A DNA stretch of 64,000 bases from Streblospio benedicti (lineage: Eukaryota > Annelida > Polychaeta > Spionida > Spionidae): the NCBI GenBank assembly GCA_019095985.1, contig CM032661.1:16021236-16085235 (forward strand), given 5' to 3'. Both the position numbers and the translations under genes were made by a program. Shown here piece by piece: positions 1-12,600 of the stretch (position 1 is its first letter; each line of letters starts with the position of its first letter). The notes under the pieces are model-generated. The model was not told the origin of the DNA and did no database searches. It worked only from the letters and a program-made list of their open reading frames with translations.

Positions 1-3000
1 TAGTTTGAGCCCTTACGAGGCTGTTGAGACTTACACACATTCCATTCATGGTGACACTTACAAGTTGTATTTTGTACTGGTGCCTAGAATATCTTTACTT
101 GAAGTTTTTATAATTTTTTATACAACAAAAAATGATTTTTGCAAGCTGAACAAATATTGTCAATACAGACTTAAAATCATTTTCAATATTTTTAAACTAA
201 AAATCATGTGATGTCTCTATTTTGGAACAAAGGTCCCTAGTAGTTGGTCTGATCTTTTTGTTTCTGCTAGAAGCACAAAATGTCAAACAGAATTATGTGT
301 GGACATCCAGATCTAGGGAAAGGGAAGTGGAAGCTGTTGTATGAACACTTTGTGCCACCATGACCACCTGCAGCAATGATAGTGTGCTTACATTTCTTTT
401 AAGTCTTCATTAAGTTAAAACCAGTTCATGTTGTTACAATGAATCTTTGAAAAGGTGCTCCTGTCTTCAATAATTTCAAATATTGATAATAGAGCATTTA
501 AAATGTTCATGTCTAATACAAGTATTGAACAAAACTATTACAGTAATAGTTATGCAATTAAATTATCACAGAAACTATAATCAATGACAGTGACATTTCA
601 ACAAAAAGTCCATCTTCCAGTTGCCACATCAAATATGGTCACCTGAGAGAGAATCTATCATAGATCATGTGGATGCCTAAATAAATACAACTAAAATCAC
701 AGCTTTCTGATGTTCACTCACACCTTGCATGTTGACCAATATTCACTTGCTAGAAAATGTATTTGGTATCTATTGAACATTCATTCTATCTTGTGATTTA
801 TACAAATGAGGGGTAGAATAAGTCAATGCACCTGTGGGCAGAAGTACATTTTTTTTTATAAATTATATTGTGCATTCTTATTAAATAATGTGATGACAGT
901 TGAATACACCAGCCAACAAACAAGCAAACATATAAAGTCAATCACTATGGCCACAATGATCCCCTTCACATCAGGACATTTAAACCTAGCTCATCCAGTA
1001 TCCATAGAAACATACTGGAATATGGTCCCTGATAGTAGAGGTAACAGGGTCAAGTAACAGGTTGTCATGGTGATGATAGATGAGACTTAGCAGACAGCCA
1101 GTTTTTTGTGGTTGTTGGTTTGCATATTTCCATTTAATTTTCTCAAAATATTGTACCTTTGTCATAGGTCTATAGTTATGCTGAGATATCTATATGTAAT
1201 TTAACCTTTTTTAATTAATCTATGAAATTGTTATTAATGATATCTAAATGAATGGCAACTTTGTTAATTATGATGAAAAGTAATATTCTCATAATCTCTT
1301 ATACAAATCATAACCAATTTATAGTTCTATCAATCAAAACTGTCAAAATATAGATGTATAACTATAGGCCATGTAGAAATTAATTATTACATTAAACATT
1401 ACATTTGTGATGCATTTAATTACAGTCTCTAGACATGATAAAATATTTAACAAAGTTTTAATTATGACATTAATCTCGACCAGGTAGATTTTACAACAGA
1501 TTTAATAAATCTACAAAGGTGGCGTCTTGGCGATTTTGCTAAAATATTGAGTCTTCTCTATTTGAGTTGAGAAAAAATGTTTTAATTATGATTAATTCAT
1601 AAAGGTCACTCATTCATGCTTCAAATGTACCAGCTACATTCCTGGGAGAATAATAAAAATGTTCAGTTAAGCCATAATGTGTTAGGTGGAATGTCCAGAC
1701 CACATGTGTTATGGTCACTTGAGTTGTTGCAGTGCATGCTAATGACTGAGCTGAACATGCAATGTAGGAGATACTACTGTAAGAATAAAATTCATGTTTA
1801 ATACAAGAGTTGACAAGGTCGTCCTCGCCCAATCACCTTTTTAGCATCATTTTGTCATTTTGTGTCTTTTCTTCAGCTTGAAAAGCTTATAAATCATAGC
1901 CATTACAGAAATTTTGCTTGGGCCTAACTACCTAACCACTTTGATAGTGTATTCTAACAGACATTATTTTAGGTCTGTGTGAAATTGAACCATGACAATT
2001 ACTTACAACTATCTACATGTACACACAATGTTTACATGAGGGTGGTCTATTGATCTACCTAATGGTCAAATATCAATTATTCGCCATTATTTCTTGTTTG
2101 CTCCATTCTTCTGTCATACAAATTCTAATCGCCGACTCAAGTTTTTGTTTGTAGTGTTGATTGTATAAGATCATGAAATGGAACTATATATGCACATGTA
2201 TGCAGATGTATTTTTACCTTCCATCTGTTTACAAAGACAAAATTTGTCATCATCATTGAATTTTTTTGTACGAATAGTGTAAAGGGTCTTTTAAGAAAAT
2301 GACTCACAACAAATCAAATTAATACATACAAATGTATTATTTTCACATAATGATTGTACAATACGTTCGTTACAGCATTAAAAGTATACATGCATAGTGG
2401 ATATTAGCATGTTTAGTGCTTTATATTATCAAGTGTTTCAGGTTGATTGTATGTATAACATGTAAATGTGTATCTAACAATACAAATATAGAAAAGTAAT
2501 TGTACTTCATGTACATGATGTAGGTCTTCCCAATTAGGATTGATACACACATTTATTGGCAGGTCAAGCCGCTAGTATTTACACTGTAGGGATATATGTG
2601 AAGAGACCATAGATGTGTACAATGGTCATTCACATGTCAACGTTTCATGCTTACAGTTCTCATCAACATTATAGCCAGGATACAGAACATTTACTCATGG
2701 AGACTGCTCAAGTCGCATTTTGCCATACAGAAGCATGAATCCTTATCAATATTGAAATAAAATATATTCAAACCAAAAAACATAGTCAAATCGAGAGAAC
2801 TTGGAAGGACACCAACACAACCATTGCAGTCTGCTCATCATGCTCATCATGCACATCTTGTATATGATTATTTTCTATTTTCTCCATTATTTAAAAATTC
2901 AACAGGTGAACATTTCCGGTACTTTCCAAAATCTAAAATATCCACGGATCACAGATTGATAGGAATTTAATCAATTTGCAGAGCACTTTTAGAAATAGTA

Positions 3001-6000
3001 ACAAAAAAGTTAAACTTCAAAATTGAGAGGAGAATAAACATAAGCAAAGAATTACATGATGCAATATTATACAAGTGTAGTATATAAATGCCATAATATC
3101 AGATTTCACAGCTCATCTCTAGACCTTGTTATATGCTGACAGACATGAGCTATACATCAGACCCTGATGATGCTGCCTTTCCTCTGTTTATACAACTGAA
3201 GGCCATGCACACTTACATGTATGTACAATACAGCTAGAGACACTTTTGGACCAGAAATATCTATACTATGATAGGCCAAGAACAAAAAGATATTGAATTT
3301 ACTTTTAAACAATATTTAACAGATTACATTGTTGAACAAGGTTCTCAATCTTTTGGACTATTGGGAAAATTAAGAACAGAGCTGCTGCCAAAATCACAGA
3401 CATTGCACACCTTTAAGTCCCATTGGGACACACTTTCTGTCATATACGCTCGTCAACGTCACTTATAAACCTAAACAAAACTTGACCATATTTTGTCACA
3501 ATAAAGGGCCTTATAAAGTAATGACATCAAGATGTTATTCTTGTGTGGTTCATTTGCTTTTGATAGATTTAATTATTCTCTCCACTTGTAGATGCTTCTA
3601 GATAGGTTTCTTTTCACACGTAGGGTCATTATTTTCCAATGACAGTGCTTTGATGATCTGCTCCTATGAGGACAACAGGCTTTGAAGGTTCTCTTGGGAT
3701 TTCAACATTTAATTTACACTTGACACTTCATAATGTACTACCATAATACATTGGAAGAAGTTGGATTTCACAAATGTTCATGTTAGAATTTTCAGGTTGT
3801 TTACGTATATATCTTCATGATCACATTTTCATTTTTACTCTTTCTTTCATAGGCTAAACCATTAATAACATCAAACACAGGCATTTTTTTCTATGAAAAT
3901 ATAATATTTGGTAAATGTATCTTCCAGGTATTCAAACAAATAATAAAAACACAGAGATCTGCATTTGCTCAATGCAACAATCCTACCTTGAAATGTCATA
4001 ATATTCAAAGAAAAAAACCCTCTAAAATTGACACTTCTGGTTTCCTTGAGGAAATTACTGAGAAATTTGTTATATTTGTTCTCTGAAATAATTTAGTAAT
4101 GATATCATAGCTTCATAAATTTCTTAAAGTGAAACCATTTTTCATGTATTTAGTTATTCAATATTTAATGCTAAATAAAATAAAAATGATCCTAATGACT
4201 GAAAGGCTTGAAGAAGATGGTCGAGATGTAGACTGGACAGCCAGGCCACATACTCTGAATGAGCAATAAGGGCCTGCTCAATTGAATTTAGGATTAAAAA
4301 AAATGATTGAGTAACTTCTCATATATAAAAACATGATCTATTGTCCGTACTCATACTTTTAATTTCATGTTAAATACTGATCACCATAAGTCCAACACAT
4401 CAATCACAGCTTAAAAACCTTACTTAATTACAATTTTGAAACAATACCTTGGAAGTAAGTGTTCAACTTCTCACATAATTTTCTTTAGTCTGTACTAACT
4501 TTGTAAAACATTGACAGCCATTAATTGCTCATAAAGCCATAAGACACATGACAACCGATCTGTTCTTAACAGATTTAGTAAAATGGACACACGGAATGTA
4601 AGGTCAATGTTCTATCACCTGTTGTCCAGGTTCTTACCTCAATCATTGAAAGAAAGTCATTTTTTGTCTGTCTGTGAAATATGTGATCTACATGTACTTG
4701 GTCGGTTTCTGTTACTCATTAAAACAGTGTAGGACAACCTATCAGTGTTTCACATCACAGCGTGGGGATGAGAAATGAATTCCATGCTTCCATAGATTGT
4801 AGAGGGTTTAAAAGTAGTTTAGATTTTGCAGTAATGTTTTCACTACAAGTGAAAGACTAAATTTATTAATTGCTACAAAAGTAACAAATAAAGGAATTTG
4901 CTAAGCATTTTTAAGGCAATTATTGCATCATAGGTGGCAGGAGATTTTTCAACAAGCACTTTATCTTACAAAAATGATTGCATGCTGAATGTTTTTCTCA
5001 ATTTCTAACACAAGTTGGAATAACAATGAGTAAAAGAAGTATGTCAGAAAACATATATCGATGCCAATCATTATTACACAAGTGCCTTGATTTTAAACCT
5101 GCTGTGTCTTATGGGAGACAGATTCAATGTAGGAGGGTGCACTGAACTTGTGATTGAACAGGCAGGAAGGAGTCAGGAGCGCTCAGCAAATATGCCATGA
5201 ATGTAACAAACTGATGGAAATACCCAACAAATCACACACAGCCCTGACTCTTCTGTAACCAAAATATTATTAACCTATCTGACTGTTTAAACATCTAGCA
5301 GTCTTTGGTACGAAGATAAATGCATGTTGTGACTATCAGAGCCAAGTACTGGTATTATTTAGACAGCATCATCATATCATAATGTATGAGCATATGCATT
5401 TCATTTTAACATGTTATATGATCATATTCTTAAAATGATGATATACATTGTACCTATGTGTTAAGTGAAAAGTGTCTCCACTTAGTCCAAAATAGAGTAT
5501 TCCCGGAGAGCTCAAAATATACCCGAAAATGGACGATTGTGGTCCATATGAGATGGGAACCAAGCTGTCACTATTTCCATTTTTATACAAACTAAAATGT
5601 GAGCTCTCTAGCTCAAATGGACATCAAGCTTGCCATCCCTTATTTTCTGATAGTTGATTGGATCATTGGAAGCAATGGATCGAGACAGTTTGAATATTTT
5701 CCATATATTTTGGACTACCGAAAACATAATTTTTTCTCAAACCAATTTTTAAAGTGCCAAGTGTCATACCAAAAACGTACACCATGGTATCAATTTAGGA
5801 GCCTAGGTCTAGGTGAGTACTCTATAGTCATCACCTTGCTGATGATCATCATGGAGGGAGGCCACGTGGCTCTGTTATATGAGTCTCCAAAGGCAGGTTA
5901 TGATAACCAGCTAAGCCTCAGGGAAGTTGCTATTTCACACTAACTGATAATTTCAAGCTAGGTGAGTTCTTTTGTGTGCAGTGTGGTGATTGTCCACTAG

Positions 6001-7019
6001 ACGGGGCACACTTATTAACTAGGCTTTCGAAGCTCACATGATCCTTGTCTGTTGACACAGGTCATCATCAAATCCAATGAAGCATTCCAAATGAAAATTA
6101 CAAGCATACACAGCTATCTTATCTTGTACACAAAATACACTGCAATAAAAGAACAAAGTACTTAGATGTTATTCTTGATCAACCCTACTCAAACATTGCA
6201 TATGTAATACAGATACATGTACCACATGACTATCAAAGAATGAGGTACATCTAGCCAATTCACTAGCAGTGTTAGGTCTGGCTGAAAGAGACTTCGTAAC
6301 AACAAGGCTACACTGATTGAACGACAGTTTCTTAACTGATAAAATCCCCTTGGGTGATGTTTCTTGTTTACCATGAGTGACACAAATGGAGAAGCATCTA
6401 CATCTCACCAGGGTCTAATAGAACTACTCTATTCTACTAGACCCTGATCTTACCACGAAGAGTTAAAAATGTTACTCAAACTGAACATTTTCTTAGCATC
6501 CATGTTTCAGGCCCTTTTAAGCGTGTGAAAAAATTCAGACCTTTTTTGTTAGTTATCTCATGGTGTACATGCATGGACGTTTGCAGTAAGTAAAACTGAA
6601 AACTTGATCTAATATAATAATCAAACACAAAGAACTAATGGTACAAACATATCCCTTGAAATCAGCCATATACATAATATCATTGGAAAATTATGATTTT
6701 GTGCAGCAGTTTTACACTTAAACTAGAAAAATTATTTCTATTTCACAACTTTTATATTTACACCAGAAATGATCAAAATATGGTACCAGTTTCAGGACGA
6801 AAAATTGCTAGGACTAATTGGCTGGTGCAGAGTGTCATACTGAAACAGCAGTAAGAAAACAATACACAGTTATCACAGCGAAAAATTCCTAAATACCTAC
6901 ACAGACGGCAAAATTCTGTGATACACACTTCAAAGGTACTGTGCAAGAAATGCCTAATGATCCTTAGTAAACATTCGCAATTCTTACAATATAGGTACAA
7001 TAAAATTAAACATTTGCAC
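1..7019. other. Gene-poor AT-rich stretch
   Basis: Both strands carry only short open frames of chance length, none with a motif I recognise. The longest is a 114-codon plus frame at 5599-5943 without a recognisable domain. No RNA gene or terminal inverted repeat was seen. It is most likely intergenic or intronic sequence of a gene lying outside the window. Confidence 0.5.
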
Positions 7020-7225
7020 TCAAATTTCCAATCAAGACCACCTCTATAAATAGTCCATCTTTATAAGAAGATCATCTCTACAATAAGAACATTTTGTTCT
7101 ATCCCAAATCTTAACAAAGAGACAAATGCGAGCCTCCATTTAGACACCACTTCCTCATTGAGACCACACGAAGACAGCCCCAACCCAACCCTCAATTGGC
7201 CTTCATTGCTTGAGAGGTTCTACTG
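7020..7225 (+). mobile_element. CAGTAGAACCTC-family MITE, copy 1 (worn left end)
   Basis: The body carries the family's signature of repeated 'agaccacctcta' and 'ataagaagatcat' units. It closes with gaggttctactg followed by TA. The left terminus has decayed. Family logic: ends beginning CAGTAGAACC, inverted at the other side and flanked by TA, point to a Tc1/mariner-pogo type non-autonomous element. The superfamily is inferred because no transposase is present. Confidence 0.75.
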
Positions 7226-7789
7226 TATAATAAAAGACATGTCCAATTGTCCATATTTTCACAATGGTCAATACAGGCAATTAGTAATTTAGCATATATT
7301 GTTCCCGTTTTTGAATTTTTAACATTGGCACAAGACCTGGATTGGTCTGGATCAACTATCTAGCATCTGGAACAAAGCATGCAGCAGGTGTGATTGCATA
7401 ATAATGTTTATCGTAAACACCCTCTTGTTTGCTTGTAATCTACTGTAAAATCTGTTGTGTATTATCATCATCATTATAGTACAACCTTTCATTTAACAAC
7501 ATACCATTCCATGTACTCAAGTCTGCAATAAAATTTGTAAGATTTGTTCATATTGATGATCTTTGTAAATTGATCAATACCCTTGCTCGTATCTCGAAAC
7601 AAATCAAAGATTTCCATGCTTGGTGATAAACCAATCACAAAATGACTGATCCATGCACTTTTATTAGTTGAAGATTCTAGAAATATCAGCCCTGATCAGA
7701 TCCAGGCCACGAAGAACTAGGCCATAAGGTTATCACAGGAGTCCTTCAAAACACCTGCTCACTCGTGATTGGCCAATGTAATCCAAACA

Positions 7790-7957
7790 CAGCAGAACTC
7801 TAATTCCAACCACATCTATTAAGAGACCACCTCTATAATAAGATCATTTCTCGTGATCCAAAGCCTTTATAACCAGACAACCCAGAACCTCCATGAGACC
7901 ACCATCTCCATATTGAGACCACTGACGCCAGTAAGATGGTCTTGACAGAGATATACA
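7790..7957 (+). mobile_element. CAGTAGAACCTC-family MITE, copy 2 (degraded)
   Basis: It starts with cagcagaactc and continues with the family units 'gagaccacctctataataag', 'cctccatgagaccacc' and 'attgagaccact'. It ends near 'gtcttgacagagatata', where the right terminus is degraded. Confidence 0.7.
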
Positions 7958-8389
7958 TAATTGTACATATAGGTCTTTGTGCACTTCAGAATATTAAAAA
8001 GCACATGTCTGCACATTTTATTGTAGCATATTTACAATTACACATGATCCAGGTACCAGAGTTGAGTGCTGCAGAGGGTTATCAAGATGGTCTGTTGAGA
8101 GCACCTGCTGTGATGATGAAAGAGTTATGCAATAAAGTGGCATGCACAGAAGCTTCCACGGTGACCATGCAATCCCAAAGGCCAACCATCAAGCTCTCTA
8201 TTACAAATAAATGGTAATTTATTTTCTGCATGTTCTTAATAGCTATGTTCTTAATCATAAATCTCCTACTTTATTCTTACGTAAAAAGAGCATAAAAAAT
8301 GTGAAAGATGGTAATTTATGTAATTAAAAGTAGTTATCAATTGCTAAATGAATAGAACATCTACTCATTATGATCTTTAAGACAATACA

Positions 8390-8548
8390 CAGTAGAATCT
8401 CTCTATTAACACAATTATTGAACTGACCTCAATAGAGGTGGTTGTTATATGGACATTCATGTTGATCTCGTGAAGGCTTGGGTCCACAAAAATGTGGTCT
8501 TATTACTGAGGTGGTCTCTAAAGGTAGTCGTAATTGAAGGTTTTACTA
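8390..8548 (-). mobile_element. CAGTAGAACCTC-family MITE, copy 3 (reverse orientation)
   Basis: It opens with cagtagaatctctc and closes with gaaggttttacta then TA. The body reads as the reverse complement of the other copies ('gaggtggttgttatatgga', 'ggtcttattactgaggtgg'). Confidence 0.75.
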
Positions 8549-8724
8549 TAAATACAAGGCACATGATTTACTTGCATTATGCATGGAGCATCTGTCAAAG
8601 TGACATTTTGAGGGCTCTTGAGCTCACCATCCTGCATGAGGTGAGAGGGTCATCATGCTCATCCATGCTACTGGGTGTTACATAACACTAGCTCAACAGG
8701 TGCAGTTACTATGGATACTTATTA

Positions 8725-8901
8725 CAGTAGACCTCCAATTAAGACCACCTCCGTAAAAAAGATCTCTTCTATAATAAGACAATTCTCTACGATCCCAAAC
8801 CTTCATGAAGAGACTAACATGAACCTCAATAAAGGGACAACCTCTGTATTCAGACCAGTTGAGGCTAGTTCTCTAGTATTCTTGATTGAGAGGTTATACT
8901 G
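8725..8901 (+). mobile_element. CAGTAGAACCTC-family MITE, copy 4 (complete, TA duplication)
   Basis: One of the best-preserved copies. It is flanked by TA on both sides (8723-8724 and 8902-8903). The left end is cagtagacctcc and the right end gaggttatactg, so the terminal inverted repeats are visible. The interior contains 'aattaagaccacctccgta' and 'cccaaaccttcatgaagaga'. TA target sites and CAGT ends are typical of pogo-like elements of the Tc1/mariner superfamily. Confidence 0.88.
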
Positions 8902-9422
8902 TATACCACACTCTCCTTATTCAAAACTAGAATACCAAAAAAATGCTTTTAACTCTATAAAATCTTAGCCCTGACAGGTATTGGTAATGTGCTATATGCG
9001 ATTGACAGATTAGACCCCCACTGTGGTGCATGAGGCATCAGTTCATCATGTTTACACTGTGTGGCTTGGTCCTTTCATGTCTTCTGCTGTTTATGTTTGC
9101 ACCTGTAGGTCATTTCTAGCACCTGCTAGTACTTACAATGTCACGGTGGTGGTGGCGGCCAATCATTAGATATTGAACTTGAGTCTGCCTTGCCAATGCT
9201 TCAATATACTTCTAGTAGTCATATCTACAAACTTTGATTAATGCATTATGGGTAAAGCTGGCTGGAATCTTTGAATCTTGAAACAACTCTCATGAACAAA
9301 CTCCAGGAACTGTTACTGAAGACAGATTAGCTGTCATGTGAAACAGGGCTAAAAATTATTGTTCATCAATCTTTGCCTTAGTCACCTAGTGATGATGTGC
9401 TGTACTGCATGTCACAAATATC

Positions 9423-9598
9423 CAGTAGAAACTCGTTCTTTCAAAACTATAGAGAGAACAGTGACATTATGCTCAAGATGGCCAATATTCAAGGTAACTA
9501 ACTAACATATGTTTACTATGTAGTTGGAGGAAATGAAAACCAACCTCGAGAATCAGAAAATTTGAGATAGGCTATTTGGAGATAACAAGGTTCTACTG
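9423..9598 (+). mobile_element. Related TIR element, second subfamily
   Basis: The ends match the CAGTAGAACC family (cagtagaaactcg at left, aaggttctactg then TA at right), but the interior differs. It carries 'ctcgagaatcagaaaatttg' and 'gagataggctatttgga' instead of the agaccacc units. A fragment with the same right half lies at 46464-46535. Confidence 0.7.
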
Positions 9599-9600
9599 TA

Positions 9601-12600
9601 AATGCAATGCTTTTTTGAATGTAATGAATACAATGTATGTTACATGCAGGCAATTGCTAAAACATGGGATTGGCGATGCACAATATTTTGGAATATATTC
9701 CTAAATATATCAATCCTGTAAGGATTCGCTCAGGATGTTGTTAAAGCTTCCAGGAAAGTCCTCAAAATTTGTGGTATACCGGAATGCTGAAAATTCATTA
9801 TCAATATGAGAAAAATTCATAGACAGGACACATATTTGTTACGGATTGTAGAATGCCTATATTATTCACAAATTACATATCTATCATATAATTGTGAAGT
9901 AAATATCTAGTATTGGGACCATTTAACAAAACTTGAATTTACTCATAGCAAGAGAGATGAAATTTCAGTCATTCTGCACATGATGAATATGAAACTTTCT
10001 AACAGTTTTATGATATATTATTCCATACATCTTCTCCCTTTCAGGCTATTTCAATGCCTTCTACAGTGTATCAAATGTTTTATACCACACAGTAAACTAG
10101 CTTCACTGGCAAAAAAGAATGAATGGTGACAACAGATAATCTGTCCATCATTGTCAATGACATACAAAAGATTTGATAAAACAATAACAAAACATGAAAG
10201 TCTTGTCAAACAAAATAATTGAAATACCATACTATCAGACTTGAACAATGGCAGACTTTGTCCCTGTGTAAATTGTTCCTCAAAGACTCGTTATTAATTT
10301 AGCATCTACTATTGAAGTAAAATTGAATACAACAAAATTCGTAGCATATTATGGGTTTCCTGCTTTTATTAGCAAAACTGCTTTAAATGAATAATTTACT
10401 CATAATGGCTCAATCATCAAAAGCAATTGCATAAAAACAACAGTAAATAGGATCATCATATACTCTTTAAAAGTTGGTTGGTAAACAGCCCTTTCTTACC
10501 GTAATTTTGCATGAACACTCCTTGGCCTATCTTTTAATTTAACGGCAGTAGCAAGCTGAAAATGATAAAGCTATTGACTCATGTGTCATCAATAATCTCC
10601 TGGGCTCAGGTTATCTCTCTACTATCCTACTATCAACCACATATCAACCATGTCAAAGCCAATCCAAACTCAAGATAACAATTTATTAATAAAGAATTTT
10701 TCATTAAAGGGCATGGTGAGAAGTGATTGTAAAGGTAAAAAATTAAATCATCTAATCAAATCTTACCAGTTTCAATTATAAATTCAATACAGTACCACAT
10801 TTCTCTAGTCCCAAGCCTTATTTAAACAAACCAACCATTATGAGCCTCCATAAAATGACTACCTCCCAATTGATAACTTGAGGTGGGTCATGTAGATGGT
10901 CTTAATAAAGAAGTTTTATATGTAGATATTGTAAATGGCTATCTTCTTTAACCCTAGTAAAGTATGTACTGTTAATGCCACTCATCAAGTTGCAAATGTC
11001 AGGTAAGTTTGCAGACATAATCTGCATAATGCAAACACAATTAGTGTTCACCTGCTGAGTAAGACCACAATTCTACCCCATTGAGCTACAACTGTATGAC
11101 ACCTTATCTACAACCTTATCTAACAGTCAGTTACCTTTTAAAATCTTTAACAGCAGTGGTCACAGGGGCATGTCCATACTCATTATCATATCACACCCCT
11201 TGCAGTGGTCACTCCAGGGGTCATCCATCTCTTGCTTCATCAGTGTAACACGTTGCTAAACAGACCGACTCAGGAGATACAAAAATTGATATTGCTTTAT
11301 GCAACTTAATGCTGACACTTGAGGTAGAGACACCACTATACTCATTGCTAAACTCTCAAATGAAAGTGTTTAACTCTCAAATGAAAGGCCTGATAGCAGA
11401 GTTGTAACTTGCAACAGTGCTCAGTTAACCATGTATTGTAATCCTCAGCTATTTTTAATCTAATGAGTTCCCAAATCGGCTTTTGTTCAGGTCAATTTGA
11501 TATGGTAAAATGGAAGATTGTCTTCAGCTATGTCAATATAATTGTAGAACGTGCTTACTACAGAGAACTGAGATACATGAATTAAATGTTGAATCATTCA
11601 TCTCATTCAACCTCCAACCTTTTATGAGAAGCTTCCATACATACATGTATATAAAAATCAGGAAAGATATTTTCATGGTCTGATAAAAGTCCACTGAATA
11701 CCCCCAGAAGACTGCAGAGAAGACAGGTGGAGCCCTCATACATCAAACAAAAAACCATACCAATTGCCTTTTTGTTAATAATTCTATACGAATTCTGCTT
11801 TGATAATAATAAGTCTCCATTTAAGTAGCTCAAACAACCAGCAGGTGTATTGTGCAAAGGGTATTTATTTCAATGCATAATGCGCATTGAAAAAACACCC
11901 GCTCATTGAACAGTCAGTGATGATTAGGGGCACTGTACAATATGGTTTTGACAGGTGCTTGATAACCAAGCCACAGAGGATTCCGCTGTACACTTTTTCT
12001 TAAACATGCAGTTAATGTTATCATATGATTTTCTCAACAATAACCACAGATAAGATTACTTTTGATGAGATACGTAATTCACCATAATTCACGGAAGAAT
12101 AAGAATGGAAAACAATAACTGGTCCTATTAAAGTAAACAACTTCCATGAATGAAAATGCAATATCAATAAAACTTTTCCAGATAATAATACCGAACTAAC
12201 ACATAATTTAGACTGTCCTCAATATAAGACTTCAAAATATAACATATTATAAAAACTTGCATACATTTTAAAGATTTGCATAACTCACTAGACACCAAAC
12301 CTAATTTTCTCTAACATACATGTAGTCATTGTAAAAATTTGTGTTTGTGATGTTCAATTATTGAACACGAAAATGTGGGTTCAACATGATAATTTGCATA
12401 CACATTACATAACATAAAGAACATTTAGAACGACCTACAGAGACAGCAATAAGAATCAATTGTACCAGGAGCCCACATTTTTATGACAGGTGTCGAATAT
12501 CAAAGACACAGCTTGCTGTTTCTTATCCACTGATCTTAGCACACCCACAAAAAAACAACCAATCCCTTTCACTCCTGGCCAAGTAGAATGAAAACAAAAA

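Noticed and set aside
5599-5943. 114-codon plus frame
   Set aside because: No known motif, no splice or promoter support beyond chance, and composition like the surrounding noncoding DNA.
11150-11270. Minus-strand 31-codon frame (VTLMKQEMDDPWSDHCKG) with a possible acceptor, looking like a terminal exon
   Set aside because: The DNA is an imperfect direct duplication of a cagtggtcac unit and the frame is short; no partner exon was found.
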